NCBI GenBank assembly: GCA_036674765.1
Contig: JARVKI010000023.1
Location: 310,001 to 374,000, forward strand
DNA: 64,000 nt
Direction of reading: 5' to 3'
Source: Seiridium cupressi
Taxonomy: Eukaryota; Ascomycota; Sordariomycetes; Amphisphaeriales; Sporocadaceae
Shown here: positions 1 to 9,195 of the stretch, piece after piece
Layout of the letters: the number at the start of each line of letters is the position of its first letter
Position numbering within the stretch: the stretch's first letter is position 1
The notes under the pieces: model-generated
Seen by the model: only the letters and a program-made list of their open reading frames with translations
The model's database searches: none
What the model was told of the DNA's origin: nothing
Program-made: the position numbers and the translations under genes

Positions 1-2121
1 ATGCCCACTGGGGTTGATATCGCCGAAAATGACGTCGGCCAGAGCGTTTCCGCTCTCTTGGCCAGGTAGATTCGCAAGAATGACTGCCTTGACACCAGGC
101 AAATCAATCCATCGCTCCATTAGGACTGGACCAACGGTGTGAATGATGACAATCGTCTCACCAGTACCGCCACCACATCCATTGGCAACGTTGACAATTA
201 AGTCATCACCGCCCTTCTGTAGGTTCAGGTCTGGCCGGTCACCTTTCACATTACTCCATCCTACGAAACCTTCACCGGCGTCGGCATTGGCAAAAACAAT
301 GCAAATATCCTGGTTTTGCAGGATTTCAGGTTGCTTCTCAAACGGTGGTGTGTTGGTCAACCAGGACGAAAGATTGACCTTGTCGGTGTCCCAACCACTG
401 CCGAGGACATCGATAGGTGTGACAAGGTACGGGAACTCTACAGCCCCAGATCCCCACCCCGAAGCGAGAGTTCCCTCGTTGCAACCGCGATCGTTGCAAC
501 CATTAGGCCCGTTGGGATTAGGGCCGGCATCCTCGCCGAAAATGGCGATGCGAACATGGCCGGTATGTTTCTTTCTGAGTTTCATGTCAGTGTTACCATG
601 CCGGTCAATGGGTAGTATCTGTTCGTTCTTCAAGAGTACAGTGCCCTCTGCGGCGATCTGTCGTGCGAGAGCCGAGTGGTTGCCCATGACGTTGACAAAT
701 TCGTTCACGCGCACTTCCTCCTGGTCAGAAGGACTACCAGGCGCTTCGACGCCATACTCGTTGTCAGTCCATGAAGAGAAATTGGGGCCGTCCGGGTCGA
801 ATCTTGTGGTATCGTCCTGGCCAAACTGGTACCAAGCCGCAACGATTCGTGTAACCATGTCATTCAGCCTCTCGAGTGGTACAGAGCCATTCAGAATCGA
901 CTTGGTCAGTTCAGGGCCCCAGAGTGACTTGCCATCAGCCCAGAACAAGCCGTCACCCGGCATGGTCATATCCAATCCCGCTAGAGCCGTTGACACGCCT
1001 CCTCGTTGGGCAAGCCAGTCGCTCATCACAAAGCCTTGGAAGCCCATCTCATCCTTCAAAATGCCGTTCAGAATCTTCGAGTTGCCGCATGCGTAGGAGT
1101 TGTTGATTTGGTTGTAGCTGCACATGACGCTCGCGACGCCAGCCTTGATCGAGTCGCCGAACGGCCACATATACAGCTCGTGCATTGTTCGATCGTCGAT
1201 GTTGCTGGAAATGGCGTTTGGTAAACCCCACTCCCACGACTGGCGGAAATGCTCCTGCTCATTTGCAACAAGGTGCTTGATGGTCGCCATAACGCCTTCA
1301 TCCTGGATTCCCTTGATCGATTCGGCAGCAGCAATACCTTGCAGATACGGATCCGCACCGAAACCTTCCCAGTTCCTGCCGCCTGCGGGCATGCGCCCCA
1401 GCGGACCGATGCAAGGTCCCAGTATGGCATTGATGCCCTTCTTTCTCGCCTCGATCGCATGCGCATTGCCCCATTTGTACATCAAGTCCTTGCTCCATGT
1501 CGCACCGACTGTGACGCCAGCTGGGAACGCCGTGGCATTCTCGGTGAAGCGTATCCCAAGCGGTCCGTCTTGTAGTGCCAGTGATGGAAACCCGACGTTC
1601 ACAGCGGGTCCGGTATTCCCTACAGCTGGCCCCATTTCCCAACCAGTGCCCGTAGTGACGTTCACCTTCTCTGGCAGAGTCATCTTACTGACCATCTCAC
1701 TTGCCTTTCTGTAGCTATCGGCCCAGCTCCTGGCCGTCCCTCCCTTTGGCGTCGGGTACCATGGCGGGCTCAATCCATCAGGCGGGCTGCTGTATCTCTT
1801 ATAAGCGAAGAAACCGCCCGATCCAAGGGCTAGGAACACCAGAGCTAGTATTCCAAGACAAGACCATATGCATTTCCTCGACCGACCGGCGCAGCAAGAG
1901 CACGGTTGCCGTAACCACCGATTGCGCGGTTGTGTTTGGTAGGCAGGTGTATAGGAACCTTTCGGTGCCGTCAGGGGGTCTGACTGTAGGAACTCGGTCG
2001 CGTCGAGGTCGGAGTCGAGGTCTGAAGAGTCGCGAGCGTCATACGACCGGCGATGACGCTCTTCAAAGCGGTCTTCTTCGGGACTCAGGAGTCCTGCCGC
2101 TTCTTTCTCGTTCCTGGCCAT
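1..2121 (-). CDS. GH3 beta-glucosidase, type II membrane form (C-terminus cut by window edge)
   Basis: One open frame runs without a stop from the ATG at 2121 off the left edge, giving at least 707 residues and no intron. The enzyme should remove terminal beta-D-glucose from cello-oligosaccharides or similar glucans, as is known for GH3. Residues 1-84 are charged and cytosolic-looking. Residues about 85-106 form one hydrophobic anchor (ILALVFLALGSGGFF), followed by an extracellular GH3 barrel. The nucleophile is in GFVMSDW, with Asp near residue 368. The second GH3 domain carries HTVGPVLMERW and LPGQESGNALADV, which are typical of fungal enzymes. The N-terminal anchor instead of a cleaved signal resembles the long BglE/BglF-like fungal subgroup. 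The start context is ACAAGATGGCC. The C-terminal part, including the fibronectin-III-like domain, lies outside the window. The family is certain; the exact substrate is not. Confidence 0.95.
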   Translation of the reverse strand, partial: MARNEKEAAGLLSPEEDRFEERHRRSYDARDSSDLDSDLDATEFLQSDPLTAPKGSYTPAYQTQPRNRWLRQPCSCCAGRSRKCIWSCLGILALVFLALGSGGFFAYKRYSSPPDGLSPPWYPTPKGGTARSWADSYRKASEMVSKMTLPEKVNVTTGTGWEMGPAVGNTGPAVNVGFPSLALQDGPLGIRFTENATAFPAGVTVGATWSKDLMYKWGNAHAIEARKKGINAILGPCIGPLGRMPAGGRNWEGFGADPYLQGIAAAESIKGIQDEGVMATIKHLVANEQEHFRQSWEWGLPNAISSNIDDRTMHELYMWPFGDSIKAGVASVMCSYNQINNSYACGNSKILNGILKDEMGFQGFVMSDWLAQRGGVSTALAGLDMTMPGDGLFWADGKSLWGPELTKSILNGSVPLERLNDMVTRIVAAWYQFGQDDTTRFDPDGPNFSSWTDNEYGVEAPGSPSDQEEVRVNEFVNVMGNHSALARQIAAEGTVLLKNEQILPIDRHGNTDMKLRKKHTGHVRIAIFGEDAGPNPNGPNGCNDRGCNEGTLASGWGSGAVEFPYLVTPIDVLGSGWDTDKVNLSSWLTNTPPFEKQPEILQNQDICIVFANADAGEGFVGWSNVKGDRPDLNLQKGGDDLIVNVANGCGGGTGETIVIIHTVGPVLMERWIDLPGVKAVILANLPGQESGNALADVIFGDINPSGH

Positions 2122-4523
2122 CTTGTAGAGTCCAGCGCGGGTTGGATTATGACGCTTTCTGGATTTGGTAGTCGAACGGCAATAGGATATTAGCCCGAGT
2201 GTCTATAGCAGGTGTTCAGTGATTTGATTCGACGACCATCACCTAGACAAGGCAGACGGATGCGAGTTGCAAGCAGCCGGCCGATGCTGTGATACCGTCT
2301 CAACACTAAGTCGCGCGGCAGCTCCAGCTTAGCCGACCTGTATCACAAAAACACAAAAACTTGGGGAGGTATTTGGATTGAGGACAACAACAGGAAGGGA
2401 GCTCATGAATATGTCCTGGAGAACAAGAAACAACTGGATTGAAACATTGGCAACATTGCCTCCGACAATAGAGCTGTAGCTTGAAACTTGGGGTTGGACT
2501 TGGCGTCGCATTGACCCCTCCACATCTCGAAAGAACAGGACAAGCCCATCCCGTCTCGGGTGATTTGCCGAAACCACCCCCAAGCTGTAAGTTAGTGGAG
2601 TGGCGGGTCTAGTGTGGAACAGTCAGCAGTGTAAGCTCAGGCACAAGGCTAAAACGCTAGGGCCTTTGAGGGCGGCAGATTCCAATGTGTCAGGGGCACC
2701 AGTCTGCCAGTCACCTGTGCTACTACATTTAGGGTATTTAGACTACCTACTGGCCTTCCTCCGCAATGCATCGATATCGCTGTTCACCATGCTCCCAGCA
2801 CAATCACAGCGTTGTCGTACACATACGGAAACGTCTGTTTTCTTCTCATTTCCAGCTGATCAAGTCACCTAGTATACTGCGATTTAGAGTATATGTAAAC
2901 TGCGGTGCCTAACATTCGGCCAGTGCATACCTGTTCAAGTCTCAACAACAGCGTGATATACGACTTGATTCAACGCTTCGGTTTGCCAGACCCAACATGA
3001 TCTGGCTAAAGTTGATCCAAGCTCATATAATCACTTTCACTTTACAATGTGAGTGTAGGTAACTTGAAACTATATTGAGTCTGAACTGATGTCTTTGTAC
3101 ATAAGGCTATATTGTTGAGCTTGAGAAAACTATACCACCAACATGATTGGAGACCTATGTGTAGAAAACACATCATATACGCTCGCTACAATAGGCAGCA
3201 AACTACGTCCCACGAATAGTGACTACAACACTCTAAAACAATAAAGAACCTGGAGTAAGTATTCCTGCCGCATGGGTGAGTGATAACGTGAAAAGCTAGA
3301 CACTCATATTCAAAGGTACGTGCTCCTTTGGGTCACCTCGTAAGGAAGTCCGGACGATTAGTCTTATTTGAATCATTCATTGTCCAATGTGCCCATCTGG
3401 TAGGCTAGTAAGTGTAATGGAACATGTTGGGTAACAATATTATCAAGATTGTACAACGATCGCATGAAATCAAGCACGGCGATGGTAGTTCAGCAGCAAA
3501 ACACAGAGACCGGTAACTTCTGCTTGTAGGCAACATCGATCCCACGAAAACTATATCCATTTGCTACGAGAAACAGGACGAGAAACTGTCTCGATCATAC
3601 GTAAATGCCGCGTCAGAATTGCTGCTGCTAATTATGTACTATGATCTGCAAAAGAATTTGTCAGACCATCATTCCGTATACACGCATCCAGATTGAAGTG
3701 CACATTACATGCTTACTTCCGGAAGGCCGGATCCAAACATAGTAAAAGATGCCATAGATAATGACAAGAAAGCATATGGCATGCACGTAGCGTTAGGATC
3801 CGATCAGGCCTACAGAATGGTACCGCTGGGCGAACAACTTTCCCAGGATCCAATAAGGTGGACGAAGAGGGAAAGTGATATAGCCCTCCAGTCATGTTAC
3901 ACCTTGTAATTGTCGATCGACTGGTACGAGGCTCGGGTGCAGTACCATTATATACTCGATAGTGCTGACTCGTGAGCCGGTAAAAGAGTGACATGAACAT
4001 ATCTGAGGTGGGCAAAATGATTGCCTTGGGCTTTTGTCACCTGACTAGCATAAGTAGTATAGCATGTGAATTCTGGCTGTTTATTTTGATATCGGTCTTG
4101 TCCATAAGATAAATGCTTTGAGCGCAACTTGAGCGCAAGCGCAGTTCGACTGTTTTTGCAATACTGTGCTATAATGCTGCCAAAGAGTCAAATCTCAAAG
4201 TCGAAAATCAGTTGCCTGCTGGCTTATCTGTGACCGGTAAACATACAGGTAAACAGATTATCCTCGTTGCGGAGAGAACAAAGCATTGACATCTCTCTGT
4301 CACATCAGTATTGCGTAGCTGGAGGCAAGTGCGAGGCCAATACGCCGATTGACGTCACTAAAATATGGAGTCGTAGGGCATCACACGGCACGTCCACTGA
4401 AGACTCTGAAACTCTATATTACTACCAGGGAAGTTTCAGCAGTGTTGAATCTAAAGTATACCGTATCTTTAAAAGTTGTTAACTACCAGTCCCAACCAGC
4501 ATTATCTTCCATCCGTTATCAAG
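2122..4523. other. intergenic, no gene seen
   Basis: About 2.4 kb between divergent genes: the GH3 promoter on the left and the dehydratase-like gene promoter on the right. Open frames here are short (100 codons or fewer), lack family motifs and have no convincing splice pattern. The 2.9-3.7 kb part is AT-rich and has no recognisable repeat. Confidence 0.6.
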
Positions 4524-5540
4524 ATGCCGATCAGCCACTCCGGGTCGCAGATACCCACCTCCTACGCAACATGCAGTATTGGGTACAAGGAGTCTCACAC
4601 CCTGCCGCTCAAACTCAAAGCTATCGCTGATGCCGGCTTTGATGCGATTGAGTTGTCGATGCCGGACATCCAAGCATACGGCAAGCTTCTAAATGGAAAA
4701 GAACCCGACGAGAAGGATTACGACACTCTAGTGGCGGTGGGCAGCCAGATCAAGACCCAGGTTGCCGAACATGGTTTGAAGATCCTCATGCTTCAACCAT
4801 TCGCAAATTTCGAAGGATGGCCAAAGGGGAGCAAGGAGAGGCAGGACGCCTTCGATCGAGCCAAGGGATGGGTCAGGATCATGGAAGCTGTCGGTACCGA
4901 CATGCTACAAGTCGGATCTTCTGATGCGCCGGGCATCTCGTCGTCCTTTGAGGAACTTGCTAGTGACCTCGCAGAATTGGCAGACATTCTCGCACCGAAG
5001 GGGTTCCGGATTGCCTACGAGAACTGGTGCTGGGCCACCCATGCTCCGACTTGGAAGGACGTCTGGGAAATAGTAAAGAAGGCTGACAAGCCGAATCTTG
5101 GTCTATGTCTTGACACATTTCAAAGTGCGGGAGGAGAATGGGGCGACCCAACCACCAAGTCAGGACATATTGATGCTTTCGGCAGATCACATCTCGAGCA
5201 GAAGTGGGGTGAAAGCCTGGCTGATCTGTCTGTGACCGTGCCAGCGGACAAGATCTATCTACTCCAGATCTCGGACGCATGCAAGGTCGATCCTCCAATC
5301 GAGGCGAAGACCAACGAAGACGGTCTGCGCCCCCGCGGTCAATGGAGCCATGATTATCGGCCACTACCCTACGATGGGGGCTATCTGCCGATAGTTGAGT
5401 TCCTCAATGCGGTCCTGGGCACGGGTTTCACGGGCTGGTTGTCTGTGGAGGTGTTTGACGAGAAGGGCCAACAGAAATACGCCGACATGGGTGCGTATGC
5501 TCACAAGGCCATGGATTCGTTACAAAAAATGCTTCCGTAA
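4524..5540 (+). CDS. 3-dehydroshikimate dehydratase-like sugar-phosphate isomerase/epimerase (TIM barrel)
   Basis: A single-exon protein of 338 residues. Similarity is to the AP-endonuclease-2/xylose-isomerase-like barrel family, and the closest recognisable relatives are the fungal QutC/Qa-4 3-dehydroshikimate dehydratases of quinate catabolism (3-dehydroshikimate to protocatechuate). Motifs in order are DAIELSMPDIQAYG near residue 40, LKILMLQPFANFEGW, RIAYENWCW with Glu166, LGLCLDTF with Asp197, LLQISDACKVD, and GWLSVEVF with Glu309. The Glu/Asp/Glu set fits the divalent-metal site of the family. The start chosen is the ATG at 4524 (TCAAGATGCC). An in-frame extension upstream has no good start. 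No other quinate-pathway gene is nearby, so the substrate is inferred and another sugar or cyclitol isomerase is possible. Confidence 0.8.
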   Translation: MPISHSGSQIPTSYATCSIGYKESHTLPLKLKAIADAGFDAIELSMPDIQAYGKLLNGKEPDEKDYDTLVAVGSQIKTQVAEHGLKILMLQPFANFEGWPKGSKERQDAFDRAKGWVRIMEAVGTDMLQVGSSDAPGISSSFEELASDLAELADILAPKGFRIAYENWCWATHAPTWKDVWEIVKKADKPNLGLCLDTFQSAGGEWGDPTTKSGHIDAFGRSHLEQKWGESLADLSVTVPADKIYLLQISDACKVDPPIEAKTNEDGLRPRGQWSHDYRPLPYDGGYLPIVEFLNAVLGTGFTGWLSVEVFDEKGQQKYADMGAYAHKAMDSLQKMLP

Positions 5541-6025
5541 AATATATGGTGACGCGCATACTTGGTGCTTGGCGTCGGACCAGTTTCGCGCCCAACGCCG
5601 CGCTTCCGCCTATGCAGGCTTTGGCTCGGCCTTGCGGGCTGACCCAAATTGCCGGTACCCTAAATCCGAGAGTGTTTAGCTTTTCTATTTCGAGACCATA
5701 CGTCTTTGCAAAGCTCATGGCTAGGTAGTTGCTTGACATTCTGGTAGCCCTACGGGACCCGCAGCTGCTGACTAGCGTTGTGCGAGTGCGAGTTGGTTGA
5801 ATCATAACGTCATGCATTTTACACGCGACCCATAGCCACACGACGACATGGGCGGCCAGCCCCTGGAGTTTGACTCAATTTCTTGGTAGCCAAGATCGTG
5901 CTTATAATTGAGAGCTTGTTCGTCTATATTCGGATCTAATTACACTGTTCTCACACTTCTGCCAGCCTTCTGCCAGCCTTACTTTGATAACTCAGACTAG
6001 AACACTACAGCTTTACACAGTCAAG
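5541..6025. other. intergenic / promoter of the oxysterol-binding protein gene
   Basis: 485 bp, with a short direct repeat (TTCTGCCAGCC twice) 45-65 bp before the next ATG. Nothing else was recognised. Confidence 0.5.
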
Positions 6026-7276
6026 ATGACAAAACCACAATCCAATTTCTCCCAACTCAAGGACTTCTTAGGATACCTCACAACAGTCAAAGGTGATCTA
6101 TCAAATATTACCGCACCTCCATTTGTTCTCTCGCCTAAATCAGTGACCGAGATTCCTGCATCATGGGCAGAACATCACAAGTTATTCCTGCAGCCGGCCC
6201 GGGAGGACGATGCAGAAAAGCGCGCCCTGTTGGTATTGAAAAACTTTCTTTGCAGTCTCAAACGCCAGGTCTACACTGCGGCTACAGAAACTTCGGACGG
6301 TGGTGCTAAGAAACCGCTTAACGCATTCCTTGGCGAGTTATTCTTGGGCACATTCGACGATCACGAGTCGGGGAGCAAGACGCAGTTGATCTCGGAGCAA
6401 GTGTCGCATCATCCACCAGTGACTGCTTGCTTCTTTTACAATAAGGAACACCGCATCTCGTCGGCGGGCTATGTAGCACAGGAGACGACTTTCAGTCCTA
6501 CGAATGGTGTCGTGGTGAAGCAGGTTGGGCATGCAATTATTAGGGACGAGACACATGGCGAAAGTCACCTCATGACCTTGCCAGTCATGGCGATCAAGGG
6601 TCTCGTCTCGGGCAGCCCTTATCCAGAGTTGCAGGGAACGTGCTACATCTCGTCAAGCTCCGGATATCTATCGACAATTGATTTCTCTGGAAAGAAGGCT
6701 TTGGGCTTTGGGACAAAGAACTGCGTAACCGCTGAGCTGATTAATTTGAGACAAGGCGGGAAAGTGCTTTACGAGGCCACTGGGCAGTGGAATGGAAAAC
6801 TCTCCATAAAGGATCGCATCAATGGGACGAAAAGCGAGGCTTTTGATGTCGATTCTGTACCCCATACAGAACTCACGGTGAAGCCGATCGAAGATCAGAG
6901 TCCCTGGGAATCTAGACGAGCATGGAAAGGTGTTCTGAAGGGGATCGAAAACGGTGATATGCAAATCATCAACGACGTAAAGGGTCGTATTGAAAATGCC
7001 CAGAGAGATGTGCGGGAAGCCGAGGAAAAAGCCGGGGTAGATTGGCATAGAGTTTTTTTTCGAAAGTCGAACACCCATGAGGAGTTCGATGTTCTAGCAA
7101 GAGGCATCCCCGACCCGGAGGCCAAGAAGCTCAATCAAGACCGCACAGCAGGTGTGTGGAGGTTTATTGGAATCAATCCCGCCGAGAAAATCCTCAAATC
7201 AGGCGAGTTTCATTCAACACTAGAACCAACTGGACAGGTTGGTACGGAAAGGAAGTCACAAGAAAAAGGAATTTGA
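6026..7276 (+). CDS. oxysterol-binding protein, Kes1/Osh4 type
   Basis: A single-exon protein of 416 residues, close to the about 434 of yeast Osh4/Kes1. It is made only of the ORD lipid-transfer barrel, with no PH, ankyrin or FFAT segment. The family fingerprint EQVSHHPPVTA is at residues 124-134. The lid-type N-terminus (SQLKDFLGYLTTVKGDLSNITAPPF) and the later GKLSIKDR stretch follow the Osh pattern, and the C-terminus ends in a Lys/Glu-rich tail. Known members exchange sterol and phosphatidylinositol-4-phosphate between ER and Golgi or plasma membrane. The start is the ATG at 6026 (GTCAAGATGAC). An in-frame TTG 42 nt upstream was rejected because it is not a eukaryotic start. The call is firm; the particular lipid cargo is not shown by sequence alone. 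Confidence 0.93.
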   Translation: MTKPQSNFSQLKDFLGYLTTVKGDLSNITAPPFVLSPKSVTEIPASWAEHHKLFLQPAREDDAEKRALLVLKNFLCSLKRQVYTAATETSDGGAKKPLNAFLGELFLGTFDDHESGSKTQLISEQVSHHPPVTACFFYNKEHRISSAGYVAQETTFSPTNGVVVKQVGHAIIRDETHGESHLMTLPVMAIKGLVSGSPYPELQGTCYISSSSGYLSTIDFSGKKALGFGTKNCVTAELINLRQGGKVLYEATGQWNGKLSIKDRINGTKSEAFDVDSVPHTELTVKPIEDQSPWESRRAWKGVLKGIENGDMQIINDVKGRIENAQRDVREAEEKAGVDWHRVFFRKSNTHEEFDVLARGIPDPEAKKLNQDRTAGVWRFIGINPAEKILKSGEFHSTLEPTGQVGTERKSQEKGI

Positions 7277-7956
7277 TGTATTAGACGGCCTACTCTGCTT
7301 TCTTGAAGGCTAATTGTTTGGATTGACGGATGAAGATATAAAGACGATCTCCCTTCACAATTAGAGAACAAATTTCTGGCTTAACTTGATTCTGGTTTGT
7401 CAAACGCCTATCGAGGCATGTAGGATCACTTGGAGGAACTCCTACAACCATAGGTATTGCAGCACTTTATGTATCATAACAAGACTTGATGCTCATATGT
7501 GTTCAACATGGTCCACATCCTCCATTGATCGTCTTCCAAGAACCGATAGTAATTTAGATGGCTACGCTATAGATTGTCCCGTAGAACTAACAGACTATCA
7601 CCCCATGGCTGTAACCAGTCAAAATCATCAAGATTGGACCAACAATCCTAGACAAGAATAGCCCAAGTACCTTGCCGTCCAAATAATAATGCCGACGACT
7701 ATAAGTCGTGGGATCTGTCTCCGCTTATGCAAGTGCCCTAAGATGTGACCAATGCCTCAGACGATAAAGCACAGACCGGAACTCATATAAAGCAATTGCA
7801 AAATTCTCTGCAGCCAGAAATTTTCTTGCACAAGTTTCACTTCACCTTCCCCGTGACGTGACATTCTTCGGATCGACTGCTGAGCATTCACTCATCACGC
7901 AACCTCACAACCGCTTCACCACAACTCTCGAGACAACCTCTCATCCGTGAATCAAG
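7277..7956. other. intergenic and 5' untranslated exon of the next gene
   Basis: 680 bp. The last 100-150 bp probably form the non-coding first exon of the gene at 8019, because a 5' splice site follows at 7957. No other feature was seen. Confidence 0.5.
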
Positions 7957-8018
7957 GTAATTTTTCTCGTCTGATTCGTACCATCACTGGCGTCTCACTG
8001 ATGATCCCTTGTGTGCAG
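7957..8018 (+). other. 5'UTR intron ending exactly at the start codon
   Basis: A 62-nt GT-AG intron. The donor AAG|GTAATT is at 7957 and the acceptor TGTGCAG ends at 8018, with a CACTGAT branch-like sequence about 20 nt before the acceptor. The next base begins the ATG of the following gene. No upstream in-frame ATG exists in the presumed first exon, so the intron is placed in the 5'UTR. Confidence 0.7.
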
Positions 8019-8680
8019 ATGGATCTCAACAAGAAGGCCGGCTCCAAGCCTAAGGTCATCACTACTCGTGCTGACCGTATTGGCAACCTGGTCAACAGTG
8101 ACGATGTCAAGAAGGCCATCGACGGCAAGGTCTACAAGTGCCCTCACAACAAGATGGACGGTACCGGTGTCTGTGGCTCCCTCATCACGCCCACCGACTC
8201 GTCCGTCTCCTCACACGAGTCGACCCTGCACAAGCCCAACTCGAGATACAGCCAGAAGCAGAGCTCCAGCAAGCTTCCTGTTATCATTGGCTGTGTTGGC
8301 GAGCACGGTGGCTGTGAGAGAGATACGGAGAAGAAGAAGTGGTACGTAACTCTGGGAGTATCTAGCTACCCCTTTGAGCTATTTCCATTGTCACTTAAAC
8401 GTTACAAGAAATCACACGAACGTGTGCTTCCTGTTTGTCTCGGAAAAGCAGGTACTAATCCTCGGTTACCGACAGGACCAACTTCAACAACTATCTTCAC
8501 CATCACCGCACCGTTCACCATTGGCGCAAGTCCGAGCTCGAGCTCATGAAGATCCTGCAGGACCGTGCTCGCAAGAACAACGATCGGGCTGACGGCTGGT
8601 ACCACGTGGATCTTGAGAAGGCCGCCAAGGACAAGGACGAGGACGGTTCGGAGGAGGATGACGACTCTGACCTTGATTAA
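8019..8680 (+). CDS. conserved-looking small protein with Cys/His motifs and acidic tail, function unknown
   Basis: Join 8019-8341 and 8476-8680, giving 175 residues. The 134-nt intron has donor G|GTACGT, branch TACTAAT and acceptor GACAG. I do not recognise the family. Residues 41-53 read CPHNKMDGTGVCG, followed by His66, His71, Cys92 and Cys99 (GCVGEHGGC), a spacing that could bind zinc. Residues about 107-145 are basic and His-rich (HHHRTVHHWRKSELELMKI). The last 20 residues are almost all Asp/Glu/Ser. There is no signal peptide or membrane segment, so a cytosolic or nuclear location is likely. The regular codon use, clean splice sites and strong branch site support a real, expressed gene. 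Zinc binding is inference only. Confidence 0.82.
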
Positions 8681-8927
8681 GTTCTACGGCAGCGGAAAGT
8701 CACTGGAATACCATATTCCGTGACTGAGCACAGGGGAGGCAGGGATCAAGGGCCAATGAGACCAGATGTTCTGCTTTGCACATCACACTTGGTGTGATAA
8801 ATGCGCGAAGCAATGGCAACTCCATTAGGGAGAAAAAGGACGTGAGGTAGGCAGTGTGTATCTAGATCTTCGCTTTCTTCTCGAAAGCCAGGAAGAGATA
8901 AACAGACAGCCCTACCCCTCGTGCAAA

Positions 8928-9005
8928 TCCCTAGTAAAAATCCCTAGTGAAAATCCCTAGTGAAAATCCCTAGTGAAAATCCCTAGTGAAAATCCCTAGT
9001 GAAAA
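8928..9005. repeat. 13-bp tandem repeat, six copies
   Basis: The unit is TCCCTAGTGAAAA. Copies 2-6 (8941-9005) are identical. Copy 1 (8928-8940) differs by one base (TCCCTAGTAAAAA). The array lies about 250 bp after the stop codon of the acidic-tail protein gene. It is not a telomere repeat. Confidence 0.95.
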
Positions 9006-9079
9006 TTCGTGCGCTTGACATGCAATTTCTTGTGAACGTCTTCACAACTCAGGTGCCCATTGATAAGCTCACATACCAG

Positions 9080-9195
9080 GCTTCATGAGGGCCTACGCGC
9101 CGATATATGATCACTAGGCGCCCATAAAGGTCCGTGCGCCGATATATGATCATGAGGTGCTTGTGAGGGTCCATGCGCCTTATGTGATCACCAAT
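9080..9195. repeat. 39-bp imperfect tandem repeat, three copies
   Basis: The shared core GCGCCGATATATGATCA occurs exactly at 9097-9113 and 9136-9152, and in a diverged form (GCGCCTTATGTGATCA) at 9175-9190. The spacing is 39 bp each time. Flanks of the type CTTCATGAGGGCCTACG, CCATAAAGGTCCGTG and CTTGTGAGGGTCCATG align too. No open frame passes through the array. Confidence 0.85.

Noticed and set aside
143..1096. Long plus-strand open frames (up to about 317 codons) over the left end
   Set aside because: They are antisense shadows of the GH3 gene, whose minus-strand translation shows clear catalytic motifs over the same bases.
8928..9005. Interstitial telomere repeat
   Set aside because: The unit TCCCTAGTGAAAA shares only CCCTA with TTAGGG/CCCTAA telomeres.
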